Of a stretch of DNA of 64,000 bases, positions 36,607 to 47,039 are shown one piece after another. This stretch comes from Epiperipatus broadwayi (lineage: Eukaryota > Onychophora > Udeonychophora > Euonychophora > Peripatidae). A program made the position numbers and the translations under genes. The DNA lies in NCBI GenBank assembly GCA_028023455.1, contig JAQFVV010000186.1, forward strand, positions 1,428,001 through 1,492,000, in the 5' to 3' direction. The notes under the pieces were generated by a model. It did not search any database. It had not been told where the DNA came from and saw only the letters and a list, made by a program, of their open reading frames with translations. How positions within the stretch are numbered: the first letter of the stretch is position 1; the number at the start of each line of letters is the position of its first letter.

Positions 36607-37330
36607 GCCTTATTTCAAACCCAAAATAGACAAAATAAGAAACAAAAAGATAATAAATCAGTTATTAGGATTTGTGTTCTATATGTAAAAGGAACTACAG
36701 ACAGTATCGGATGTATGTTAAAATGCTATAATATAGATACGGCATTTTCTGCTCATCAAACGATCAGCAATATAACAACCAAGCCTAAGGATTCAATCCC
36801 TCTTGAATCTCATGGTGTCTATTAAATCTCATGTAAAAATTGTAAAGCTTCTTACATAGGTATGAGTAATCGTCGCATCAATATTAGGAGAGATGAGCAT
36901 GCTAATGCAGTTAAACAAACTCATCATCATCAGCATTCTCACTCCATAATATAGATGCAGGTCATAAAATTGATTTTTCTAGTACCAGGATCATATCCAG
37001 ATGTGATAATCTTTACCAGTGCAAAATTAGAGAAGCCATTGAGATACTTAAAAGGCCAGATTGTATCAATAAGTGAAATGATACATGCAAACTTCCTCCT
37101 ATTTGGAAAGACTTTTTTAAAAAACATTCCTAAATTTAACATTTTTGCTATTGGTGGAACTTTAACATTTTTCAAATCAGTGATTGTGGCACCTCTGCAA
37201 CCATCTTTCTACTTTTTCTCACTCTGTGAATGACTTGTGTGACCAAGTCGAAACGTCAGTATATTAATATTAAAAGTTTTTAACATGGATGAACCCGCAA
37301 AATATGTTTTTTATATATTTAACCCGTGCA
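36607..37330 (+). pseudogene. PLE family 1: GIY-YIG endonuclease, direct copy
   Basis: Plus-strand mirror of the neighbouring copy, joined head to head at about 36606, so both 5' ends are at the centre and both 3' ends face outward. SCKNCKASYIGMSN is at about 36834-36876. The frame shifts after AVKQ (about 36920), so the product would be cut short. The terminal hairpin and CGAAACGTCAGT are at 37228-37261. The arms differ at scattered positions, so they have aged since duplication. Confidence 0.8.
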
Positions 37331-37379
37331 AATCTTCATTTTAACATATATATATATATATATACAAGCCATATTCTAT

Positions 37380-38250
37380 GACATAGATCATAAACCAATA
37401 TCTAACTTCACAAACAGCTAAAATATTGTAGAAAAAATAATGGAGATGCTAGAATAACACATTTTTTCAGCTGAACACATAAATGTAGTAACAAGCCTCT
37501 TTATGTAAACATCTTATTGCAATGTATGTTATTTTTAAAGCATTATTGTAAAGTATCTACATAATGCACATCCTAAGGAAACAAAATTACTTACAAATTA
37601 TGATTTAAATTTGTTATTTTATTTATAAAACTGCTAATGAAAATTAATATAAGAAGATAAAGTTAGTTTTATTCCCTTTTAATAATTGTTCATCTAGCTG
37701 CTATTAAATTTATAAATTAACAGTTGGGTCTTATAAAAATTACATTAATAATATATATCATCATTAATAAATACAGTATTTCAAATTTTATGTAAAGCAT
37801 AAAAAGCAATACATTTTCTAAATGCTGTTAATATCAATACATCTTGCTAAATCACAAAGCAAATATAAAATGTCTATTTACACTTGCAAATCTAACAAAT
37901 TAAATTCAGGGCAAACTTCAAATGAAACTTCACAAGATAGATATAATTTCTATTCATTTTCAAGATTTTTATGAATTAGTAATTAATATAAAATTTATGT
38001 ACATATATAATAAATATTGGAATAAATATACAAACAACTAATATATTTAATAGTTGATCATTATATGCAAAAGATTTTAAATGACTCAACACTTTTCCAA
38101 CATCATGATTAAGTGATTGTTGAAAATGAAGATAAACATTTCTGTAACTTTTTAGATTGGAAAATCAAAAATTGAGCTACTACATCTACTAAGATGAATC
38201 CCATAGAATTAACAGTTGAAATATTAATACATTTGTATTTTTATATTGGG
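37380..38250. other. AT-rich stretch, nothing recognised
   Basis: No gene seen; an AT-rich stretch leading into the PLE at 38.26 kb. Confidence 0.4.
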
Positions 38251-38259
38251 CTATTTCCA

Positions 38260-38625
38260 TTATCTGAGTATTGAATGTTTTTAGAAAAATTTAACTTTTA
38301 TTTAAATATTCCAAGTACATTCAGCTGTTAGTAATAGCCCATCAAACAGGTTAGTAAATGCACAATGTTTTGAGGGGTATTATTCTCCCTTCTTCAGGTT
38401 TTTCTGGCCTGACGGTGACAGTACAAGCATGGGATTTGAACTTGGGCCCTTCGATGCTTGAGTATTGAATTTTAAAGTAATGCTCTAATCAACTGAGCCA
38501 TCCTTCCAAAGGCAACAGTCTGTAGAAATTTCATATACTTATCTATGAGATTCCTGCATAGTCACAATAGGTTTTGGCTTATGGAATTTTTTGCCATTGT
38601 CAAGTGAGCAGATTCTTTAAATTTT
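38260..38625 (-). mobile_element. PLE family 2: 3' region with tRNA-like module, inverted copy
   Basis: On the minus strand it starts with the end of the endonuclease frame, then GTTGCCTTTGG, A box GGATGGCTCAGTTGATTAG, B box AAGTTCAAATCCCATGC, and CCTGAAGAAGGGAG with a hairpin to CCCCTC, then AAAACATTGTG. It ends in TAAATAAAAGTTAAATT and ATGGAAATAG. It is the inverted partner of 39105-39560. Confidence 0.75.
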
Positions 38626-38739
38626 CTTTATATCTTTTCTTTTCTATCCAAACTCTTATGAAAAATGGTTAGCCATCAACGGTTATTAAGAAAATGTTAA
38701 ATAGACAACAAAAAGAATGATCAAGAGAAAAGACAATTA

Positions 38740-39200
38740 TTGCTACTATAGTGCACCCATACATTTCAAAAATAGCAGACAAATTAAGGAAAATCTGCAA
38801 TCAGTATAACATCAGAACAGCTTTCCAGAACCATACCACAATATGAGGAATTCCAACATCTACAAAGCCTAATCTTGAAATGCTGAAAAGAAAAAAACTG
38901 CATCTATGAAATACCATGTGAATGTGGAAGAACATATATTGGTGAGATCAGTTGTCCCATTGAAGAACATGAAGAGAAAAAACAGATGTGTCTAAGGTAG
39001 CAGGCCATGTATGTGACAATGAATATATGTTCAATTGGGAAAATATAAAAATATTAGATAGAGAAGAAAGGTACAAAGAAAAAAATTTAAAGAAGCTGCT
39101 CACAAGACAATGACAAAAAATGCCATAAGCCAACCTAAGGCAACTATACATAATGTACAGAGACCATTAATCTACTTTGCTCTTAGAAAAAAGTGGAGAA
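38740..39200 (+). pseudogene. PLE family 2: GIY-YIG endonuclease
   Basis: Legible parts: IPKIADKLRKICNQYNIRT (38768-38822), AFQNHTT, then NCIYEIPCECGRTYIGE (38897-38945) with the YIG catalytic tyrosine, then after frameshifts an EEH pair, FNWENIKILDREER, AAHKTMTKNAISQP and QRPLIYFALRKKWRNQ. This is the usual PLE C-terminus in the right order. No RT is left upstream. The frame is broken in at least three places. It lies between two inverted 3' regions. Confidence 0.8.
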
Positions 39201-39234
39201 ATCAGGAGGAACCTCATAGATAAGTAGATGAAAT

Positions 39235-39560
39235 TTCTACTGACTGTTGCCTTTGGCAGGATGGCTCAGTTGGCTAGAGAATTACCTTAAAATTCAATAC
39301 TCTATAATCTAAGGTTCGAATCCCATGCTAGTACTGTCACTGGTCATCCCAGCAACACCTGAAAAAGAGGGGAGAATAATACATCTTGAAACATTGGGCA
39401 TATATTAACCTGTTTGATGTGTTATTACTAACAGTTGAATGTATTTGGAATATTTAAATAAAGTTAAATTTTTCTAAAGACATTTAATACTCATATTAGA
39501 TGATGGAAATAGTCCAATATAAAAATACAGCTAGAACATTATCATCACAAACCTTTAGGA
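39235..39560 (+). mobile_element. PLE family 2: 3' region with tRNA-like module, direct copy
   Basis: Directly downstream of the endonuclease: TTGCCTTTGGCAGG, A box ATGGCTCAGTTGGCTAGAG (39265-39283), B box GGTTCGAATCCC (39313-39324), then CACCTGAAAAAGAGGGG-hairpin-TGAAACATTG (39357-39398), then the AT-rich tail with ATGGAAATAGTCCAATATA. The boxes are close to Pol III consensus, better than most SINEs here. Confidence 0.75.
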
Positions 39561-39569
39561 AAACATTAA

Positions 39570-40390
39570 TATATTTGTTTATGAGATCTATTTAATATCA
39601 AAACAAATAGGATATATTCAGATTCAAAAGTGTAATTATAAAATATGCCATAATAACTATCTATAGATAGACATTGCAGAAAATTTCATTTGATATATTT
39701 TGTTTTATTTCATTTTTCCTTAAATTTATGGTGATTGTCAAATAATAATATTAAAGAACGATATATTCAAATTATAAAAATATTCAAATAATTATTTTGA
39801 TTTGTTTCTTACTCCCATTTTCATCACTAAATATCACAGTGGTCTCATTATAAAAAATTATCATCATTGATAGAACACACATATTGTAAAATATATTTAT
39901 ATGTTTTGATTTATAATTATATTAGTTTGCAATCCCTTTTAAAATAAAATTCTACTTTCAAACAATACTTATTTTTTAAAAGTGAAAATACTTTGCATCT
40001 CCCCAAAGCAACAAAGAATATCTCAGGTTCATTGAATCAGAAAAAAATAAATTGATTTGATAAAAATATTAATAAACATGTCACCTTTTGTACAGAACAA
40101 AAATTTCAAGTCCTTTTTTCAATCAGCTTATTCTGGGTAAGTCTATTAGGATAAAATCTTGTAGCCAATTTTCATTCAATATCCAATTTCCAATCTAGTC
40201 AAAACTATTAACAATGGCAATATAATTTTTTTAGAGTTTGCAAACAATTTTGCCAAAAATTAGCAAAACATTTAGTGTTGATGCTAATAGTGTTTTGCAG
40301 CTTTCCTTGCTATTTGAAACTCAATGATTCATTAAAAACTGTTTTTGATAATTCAATTTTGCATAAAACTACAAAATTGGAAATAATTTT
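39570..40390. other. AT-rich stretch with a diverged dispersed repeat
   Basis: 40180-40275 resembles 22930-23030. Nothing else recognised. Confidence 0.35.
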
Positions 40391-40396
40391 TTTGTA

Positions 40397-40725
40397 AAAA
40401 AAAACAACAAACTTTTATTCACATAAATGCATTAAAATCTAGAAAATAAATTTTCTTCATTTAACAAATAAAAACGTGCAGCAAATGAGCATTTAAATAA
40501 ATTTGTAAATAATGCCCCCTTTCTTCTATCATTATCAATCTATTCATCAGATAAAAAATAATGAACACTTTGGCATTGATATAAAAAAATGGGTATTATT
40601 TGTAAGTTTACTTAAATGATTTTTTGCCCCATATTTTATATGTGAAAACAAAAGAAATGTTTTTTTTAGTTTTTAATGTATTCATGTGAATAAAAATGTT
40701 TCATTATTTTTTTATTTGTAAATAA
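40397..40725. mobile_element. Imperfect foldback
   Basis: AAACTTTTATTCACATAAATGCATTAAAA on the left mirrors TTTTTAATGTATTCATGTGAATAAAAA on the right. TTTGTAAATAATGCCCC mirrors GGGTATTATTTGTAA. Related in sequence to the repeats at 24660 and 57780. Confidence 0.55.
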
Positions 40726-40931
40726 TTACACACTCATATATATATATATATAAAGATAGTTGAAATTATTTTCAAATATTATATTATTCAGACAATAACT
40801 TTTTTTCATAATTTGGATATGCCAATTAACTTTACTGAACCCTGTTCCTTGATTTTGAATCTACTAACTAAACAGCATTTGACAAAAAGCCATATTTTTT
40901 CTCAAAATACTGTGTTACAAACATCAAATTA

Positions 40932-41700
40932 TGTTGTATTTTGTAGAGTTTTATACAAATTTGTGCACTCCAGAAAAACTCGAATTTATTAGTGAGATTG
41001 TTTTAGATCATGAACTGATAAAAATTTAATTAAAGAATTAATGTAATGGCGATCGATAAAATTCCAAGAAATATTTGCTGATTGCAAATATTTCTAGATA
41101 AGGGACCTTACCTTATTGGAGAAGGTAATTAATTGTGGCAATTATCAGAAAGCTATAAAAAAGGTATGTAACAATTATGTCAGGGCCAGGCCCTGAGTGC
41201 TTCTCCAGTTGACTTTCATGTTCAATTCCAGTGTAGAAGAGATATAGTGTCAGTGCTTCAATTAATGTCCAGTACTCATTGGAAATGTAGTTCACAGACA
41301 TAGCTGAATAGGCCAACAGAGATTGGGAGACCGTAGCCTGAGGAAACCGTCTAGATAGCAGCTAAATGAAGAGTTGAGTTTCCAGCAATTTTCAAGTGGA
41401 GTTACTAGTGGACTATTGCAGAGATGGAAGCTGTAAGGAGCTTACAGTTAGTCACAGTGCTACACTATGATGTGTTTATGTGAAGCTAAACTGGACTGGG
41501 GCCAAGATTGCATAAACCTAGCCCATTGTGAACCACTTTGTAGCAGCCATCCTGGAAGTACATCATTGGAATAGAACATTTGTGAACTGTTGAGATTGTG
41601 TTGTTGCAGACTATTCACTATTCTGATTATTTAAAATATTGTAAGTTTTTTTATGTATATATTCATTTTCTGGCTCCCAGTCATACTTGTAAACACAGCA
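40932..41700. repeat. Direct terminal repeat, left (LTR-like, 769 bp)
   Basis: It starts TGTTGTATTTTGTA and ends ACACAGCA, so TG...CA. It is repeated at 42102-42868 over its full length with scattered substitutions and small indels. It contains an inner short hairpin (AAATATTTGC..GCAAATATTT, about 41069-41094). The ORF on the minus strand in this repeat is accidental. Confidence 0.8.
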
Positions 41701-42101
41701 AACCATTGGCACAATCACATTTTGAACCTGTGAGTAGTAAATAGGTTTTGGATTACAACAAGCTTAGCCATAGTCAGGAGAAACTGGGTGAAAATGGAAA
41801 TCCCAGTTAGTAAATCTCTAATAATGGAAGTGAATGTCTAAAATATTCACTGCAAGTCTACATGATGTAACAACAGTGAATGTTAAGAAATAAAATGCTT
41901 GCACAGTCATTATTGGAAGCTGAGTCCCAACAGTATTGCACAGTTACCATTGAACCTGTAAATGGCAAAATAGTTTGGCAGCAGTTTTTAATCAAACACT
42001 TCTGAGCAAAATAATGGGAAAGATCATGTTTCCTCCAAGTAGGAATAGAAAAAACAAAACACTGAGAAATCACACAAGGGTTTTTCTGGAGTGAGGGAAG
42101 A

Positions 42102-42868
42102 TGTTGTATTTTGTAAATTATACAAGTTTGTGCACTCCAGAAAAACTAGAATTTATTAGTGAAATTTTTTTTAGATCGTGAACTGATAACTGATAAAAAT
42201 TCAATTAAAGAATTAACGTAATGGTGATGGATAAAATTCCAAGAAATATTTGCTGATTGCAAATATTTCTAGATAAGAGACCTTACCTTATTGTAGAGGG
42301 TAATTAATTGTGGCAGTTATCAGAAAGCTATAAAAATGGTATATAACAATTACATCAGGGCTATTTTGAGTGCATCTCCAGTTGACTTTCATGTTCAATT
42401 CCAGGGTAGAAGAGATCTAGTGTCAGTGCTTTGGTTAATGTCCAGTGCTCAGTGGTAAGGTATTTCACAGGCATAGCTGAATAGGCCCATAGATATTGGG
42501 AGACCATAGTCTGAGGAAACTGTCTGAATAGCAGCTAAATGAAGAGTTTCCAGCAGTTTTCAAGTTACTGGTGGACTGTTGCAGAGACAGAAGCTGTAAG
42601 GAGTTTACAGTCAATCACAGTGATACACTATGATGTGTTTGTGTGAAGTTAAATGGACTGGGGCCAAGGTGTGCATAAACCTAGCCCATTGTAAACTGCT
42701 TTGTAGCAGCCAGCCTGAAAGTACATCATTGGAATGGAAAATTTGTGAACTGTTGAGATTGTGTTGTTGCAGACTATTCACTATTCTGATTATTTAAAAT
42801 ATTGTGAGTTTTTTTATGTATATATTTATTTGCTGCCCCCCCCCTCAGTCATATTTGTGGACACAGCA
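42102..42868. repeat. Direct terminal repeat, right (LTR-like, 767 bp)
   Basis: Partner of 40932-41700 with the same ends. It has a C run (about 42836-42844) not present in the left copy. Confidence 0.8.
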
Positions 42869-43156
42869 AATCACAATAATAATTAATCAACCAGAGTGAA
42901 ATTGAAAGAAACGGAAATAAAATAGAGAATTTTAAATATAGATACTCTAAATTTAATTACACACTGTAATTATTCTGAACATCTACATTGTTTAGCATAG
43001 TTGATAGAGTATCCAATTTGAGATTGTGAGATTGCAAGATAAATTCTACTCAAACTTCTTTTAAAATCCTGAGTAATAAAGCTATTAGCATTTTTTTAAA
43101 TTTTCAAATATTTTTTATGATTATAATACAACAAATAAATAAAGATTTGTGTTTTT

Positions 43157-43406
43157 ACATCATCATCATCATCATCAACCATTATCAATCCACTGCAGGA
43201 TGAAGGTCTTTCCAAGTTCAAACAATCTTCTCTGATCTTTAGCTTTCTTTCTCCACATCATCCCTGCACATTTTCTTATTTCATCCATCCATCTCACATG
43301 TGGTCTCTTTCTGGGTCTTTTACGATCTCTTGGAATTCAGTTTAAGATTTCAATTGTCCATCTATTATCATCTCTTCTAGCAATATGTCCAGCCCAACTC
43401 CATATA
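43157..43406 (-). pseudogene. RTE-like LINE 3' end, copy 2
   Basis: Minus strand: WAGHIARRDDNRW, then RDRKRPRKRPHVRWMDEI and the KCAG and ERPSS-like C-terminus. It ends with GATAATGGTTGATGATGATGATGATG. It is 5'-truncated at 43406. Confidence 0.8.
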
Positions 43407-43419
43407 GAAATAAAAAATA

Positions 43420-44700
43420 AGATATTTTAAAGAAATTTAATGTTTACTCACTAGATAGCAAACATTTCTCATTTTGAACTCTGGTAAGATCTGCTTGATA
43501 CATACTGATTTCTATTGCCATTCTCTCCTAGTTTTTTTTTAATTGACTTCATTACTAAAATTGGTATAAACAGTGAAGAGATTCAAATAATTTAACAAGC
43601 ATTTCATAGTTTTTTATTTCTTTTCATAAGATAAATATATTATGACTTTTTTAAATTAATTTTTGTTTGGTTTCGTATCACTATTCATTTTTATAACTCT
43701 TGATGTAAAATTATAGGAAATAAAATAATTTATGTAAGTGAAGAAAGGAATAAAATAAATAATATTGAGTGTACACAAAAAAACAAATTGAAATTATAAT
43801 TTACTGGTAAAATTTCCAAATGGAAGTGAAAAAGGCATCTCAGAATATAGTCATTCCTATCTAAGTTATATTTTTGTGCAAAACTCACTGAACAAGAAAA
43901 CAATATGAAGAGTGAAATCTATTGTGAAAAAATTCACACAAGTGTAACCAATAAATGTGATAAAATTTGATATAATAATCATTCTAAATAAGATTGAAAC
44001 AAACAGCTAATTATATTTACAATTATTTAATTATCAACCCAGCTTTCATTTCTTATTGAGACTTTTTCAAGATATTAAGTGTATGTCCATAACAACATTG
44101 TGGACAAATAATTTCTATACTGAATATTTAACCATTATATATATGATAAGATTTGATTTGATCAGACTAGATGACAGCATTGGTCAATATTTACTAAATT
44201 ATAAATAAGTTCTATCGCTGCCATCGATAAAAAAGTCATTTTATTCAAGCTTAACCCACATATATAAAATTCTCATATCAAACTTTTATATATAAAAATT
44301 GTATTTATACTAATAATACATAAAAATCATAAAAACAATTTGCTTTATTCTTCAATAATAAATATAAATTTCTTGCTTCAGTAATGGACAAAGAAACATA
44401 AGATTTGTTTTTCTCTGTTTCACTAAAGAATGATTCATTTTTGGTCAACAAATGACTATTTTTTTATTCATACTAAAATTAAATTACTAATAATCATTTT
44501 ACAAATGACATCATGAATTTTTTATACTTGATAAAATTGCTATGATGATGACCATGCCCTTGGAAGCAATTTCAAATAAATTTTAAATTTTTGAAAAAAA
44601 AAACACATGTGCCTTTAGATTTAACTTTTCTGGAAAAAATCATAAAGATTATAAATTTAATGTTATAATTATTTATGTGTTTAAAAAGTGTAATATTAAT
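43420..44700. other. AT-rich stretch, nothing recognised
   Basis: No gene or repeat pair seen. Confidence 0.4.
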
Positions 44701-44704
44701 ATCA

Positions 44705-44905
44705 ATTATGTTCTTTATTACTTTTTAAAATGCTTATTATAATCCACTATTGACGATTTTGATTGACCGGCAATTTTCTTCAGAACTTCTACTTAGATTT
44801 GAAGAAGTTCTGAAGAAGAATGCTGGGGCAATCGAAACCATCAATCATGGGTTGTAAAAAGCATTGTAAAAAGTAATAAAGAACATAAATGATATTATTA
44901 TTATA
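44705..44905. mobile_element. Foldback with CTGAAGA-hairpin-CGAAAC (family shared with 62645)
   Basis: The outer ends CTTTATTACTTTTTA and TAAAAAGTAATAAAG mirror each other. The plus inner arm has TTCTGAAGAAG, a stem ATGC/GGCA-type hairpin, then ATCGAAACCATCAATCATGG (about 44807-44850). The minus inner arm has CTGAAGAAAATTGCCGG and TCAATCAAAATCGTC. These match the order of a hammerhead core with one extra A before stem II. Confidence 0.7.
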
Positions 44906-44919
44906 TGGATTTAGCAATG

Positions 44920-45860
44920 CAATAAAAAGATAAAGTTATGTTTAAAAAGTGTAAAATCATTCGTGTTATTTGAAAAAAAAAATTAAAAATATATATGGTT
45001 AGAGTTTAAATAAATTTGAAGTTATATATCAAAAATATAGCATAAGCAATTTTAAAAATTTCTGTTTTACTAAGTAATTGTTAAACTTTGGTTTGACAAT
45101 TATGCTAACATCTAAATATGTATTTAAATTTTTTTATTTTAAATAATGATTTTTGTTATTTATAGTGGTGCAAAAAACATAATTTACAACTCATAAGATT
45201 TTAAAGACTTGCAGAAAAAAAAAGTTGCTATTTATATAAAACAACTTAAACATACACTTAATGTTTACATCTTTTTACTAATTTACGAATTTTAATGTTT
45301 TTTTTATTTATTTACAATTTGTTTTTAAATAGTGTATAATTGAATTGCTTTCGCACTTGAAATTTATGAGACCAATATTGAGGTGAATTTATTTTCTAAA
45401 AAAAAATAAATAAATAAATGAATTTCTATTTAAAAACTACATTTTAATTTCAATTTTTTCAATGTTTCTCAGGTTGATAGAAAGATTAGTCATTTTTAAA
45501 ATAACAATAAAAACATTGTTTTCTTAATTTCAAATTTGTTTAAATGTACAGTAATTGTTAACCTGATTAAATTAATGTAAGCAAATTATCTATATTCTTC
45601 TATAATTATACAAATGAGTATAGCCATTCAAACCACCAACATAAAAAAACAGTCAAAAATAAAAAAACATGCAAGAATTCAGTTTTATAAGAACGATACA
45701 AAGCAATCCATTTCTCATTATTTACAATCACACATAAAATGTACATTATTATTTTTATTTGATATTGTTTGATGTTGTTTTTTAACTTTTATAGAAAACC
45801 ATTATTTTTGAAAAATTTCAACATCTTATCTAATTGTAGTTCTACATTATATTCTATCCT
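44920..45860. other. AT-rich stretch, nothing recognised
   Basis: No gene or repeat pair seen. Confidence 0.4.
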
Positions 45861-45884
45861 CAACATATATATATTTGTGTGTGT

Positions 45885-46315
45885 GTGCTTTGCGCACAGG
45901 TAATGAAGCTGTTAAATATAAGTATTATTATCCAAAAATTATCGCCAAGAGCTTTCAAGACAGTTTATAGTCCCATATTCATAGCTACTGAAGTTTAGTT
46001 AAGAACTATAATATTAATGCAAATTTATGCAAATTCATGTGAAGATGCTACATAGACCATTTTCGAGACAGAGAAAAGCAAGCCTCTCTTCTATTGATTG
46101 CTGCTGGGTCATCTACTATGTAGTAAGCTTCCCTGACTTTGCATTTAATATCATTTCTTTCAGAGCAGATAACACTGACTATGGTAGGTAATTCTTAACT
46201 AAACTCCAGTAGCCATGAATATGGGACTATAAACTGTCCTGAAAGCACTTGGCGGTAACTTGTGATAATATTAGTTATGTTTAACAGCTTATTATTTGTG
46301 CACAAAGCATATATA
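45885..46315. mobile_element. Foldback, about 125-bp arms and about 170-bp spacer
   Basis: The left arm 45885-46012 contains GCTTTGCGCACA and CTTTCAAGACAGTTTATAG; the right arm 46184-46315 contains the complements, ending TGTGCACAAAGC. Within the arms, ATGAATATGGGAC, a loop, GTC.TGAAAGC repeats the hairpin-then-GAAAG unit of 3371-3580. The spacer is unusually GC-rich for the area and has no ORF. Confidence 0.7.
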
Positions 46316-46689
46316 TATATATTGATTTCAAACACTAATAAAGTAAAGCCTTAATTATTTCTATCTTCAATGTAATTTTCAAATGAAATAATTAACCTTT
46401 GCACTTCTTTATAATATCTACAAAATATACTTTATATTGTAAATGGGGTTTCCTTTCCCATGAGATCATGCATAAGAACATAAAATATTGTTTTAGAAAG
46501 TCATGTGTTTCATATTTGTAATCCAATGAAGCTGTAATTTTACATTAGTAAAATTTATAGTATTATGTTCAATAAATTCAAGAATATATCAATTAGACTT
46601 TTAATTTTGCTATCATATTTTTAGAATGGCTTCATTTTGTAATAATAGGGGATCCTAGTATTTGTCTGAAGGTTTGTAATGATGGTATA

Positions 46690-47015
46690 TTTTTAGATGT
46701 GATATGTTGGACTATTTCCATCGTCTATAAGTTAATGTTGAATGTATTGAAAATTTTAAACTTTATTTAAACTTTCCAAATGCAAACAACTTGTTAGTAA
46801 TAATACACAAATAGAAAACACAGGTTAGTAATTACACAATGTTTAGAGTGGAGAATTATACTACTTGAAGTGTTGTGTAATTACTAAACCTCTGTTGTCT
46901 ATTTATGTGTTATTACTAACAAGTTTATATTTGGAAAGTTTAAATAAATTTAAAATTCAACATTCACTCATAGATGATGGAAATAGTCCAACATATCACA
47001 TCTAATAGGGGAACC
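46690..47015. mobile_element. Foldback dimer of PLE family 2 tail
   Basis: The ends are GATGTGATATGTTGGAC and its exact complement, joined to ATGGAAATAG. Each arm carries TGTTATTACTAACA-like and TTTAAATAAA-like blocks of the tail seen at 9574-9876. The centre holds a mutated GGAG-hairpin and TGAAGTGTTGTG. Confidence 0.75.
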
Positions 47016-47039
47016 TATTTTCATTTTCATATGGTAAAT

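Larger units (their letters stand above)
40932..42868. mobile_element. TRIM-like non-autonomous LTR retrotransposon
   Basis: Two long direct repeats (769 and 767 bp) with TG/CA ends flank only 401 bp. A polypurine stretch, GTGAGGGAAGA (42091-42101), sits immediately upstream of the right repeat, as expected for plus-strand priming. A TGG that could start a primer-binding site is at 41707, six bases inside the left repeat, so weak. Flanks AATTA (40927-40931) and AATCA (42869-42873) may be a mutated 5-bp target duplication. The interior has no gag or pol. An alternative is a simple segmental tandem duplication with unit about 1170 bp. Coding partners would have to come from elsewhere in the genome. 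Confidence 0.6.

Noticed and set aside
36021-37233. ORFs of 72-92 residues antisense or out of frame to the PLE endonuclease
   Set aside because: The endonuclease frame with CKKC, YIG and EH explains the sequence; the others are shadows that repeat in both arms.
37228-37261. Full hammerhead in PLE family 1 terminus (hairpin plus GAAACGTC)
   Set aside because: The GACTTG..CAAGTC stem and GAAACGTC fit, but no CUGANGA box precedes the stem and stem I does not pair in any of the four arms.
39265-39330. A functional tRNA gene at the A/B box module
   Set aside because: The boxes fit, but I could not fold a cloverleaf with a 7-bp acceptor stem, and the same module is repeated as part of a mobile element.
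41113-42073. ORFs of 67 and 71 residues inside the LTR-like element as gag remnants
   Set aside because: They lie on the minus strand, show no gag or protease motif, and the first is inside a terminal repeat.
42990-43060. Another SINE head (TAGCATAGTTGATAGAGTA and a weak B box)
   Set aside because: The B box is poor, there is no second copy, tail or target duplication.
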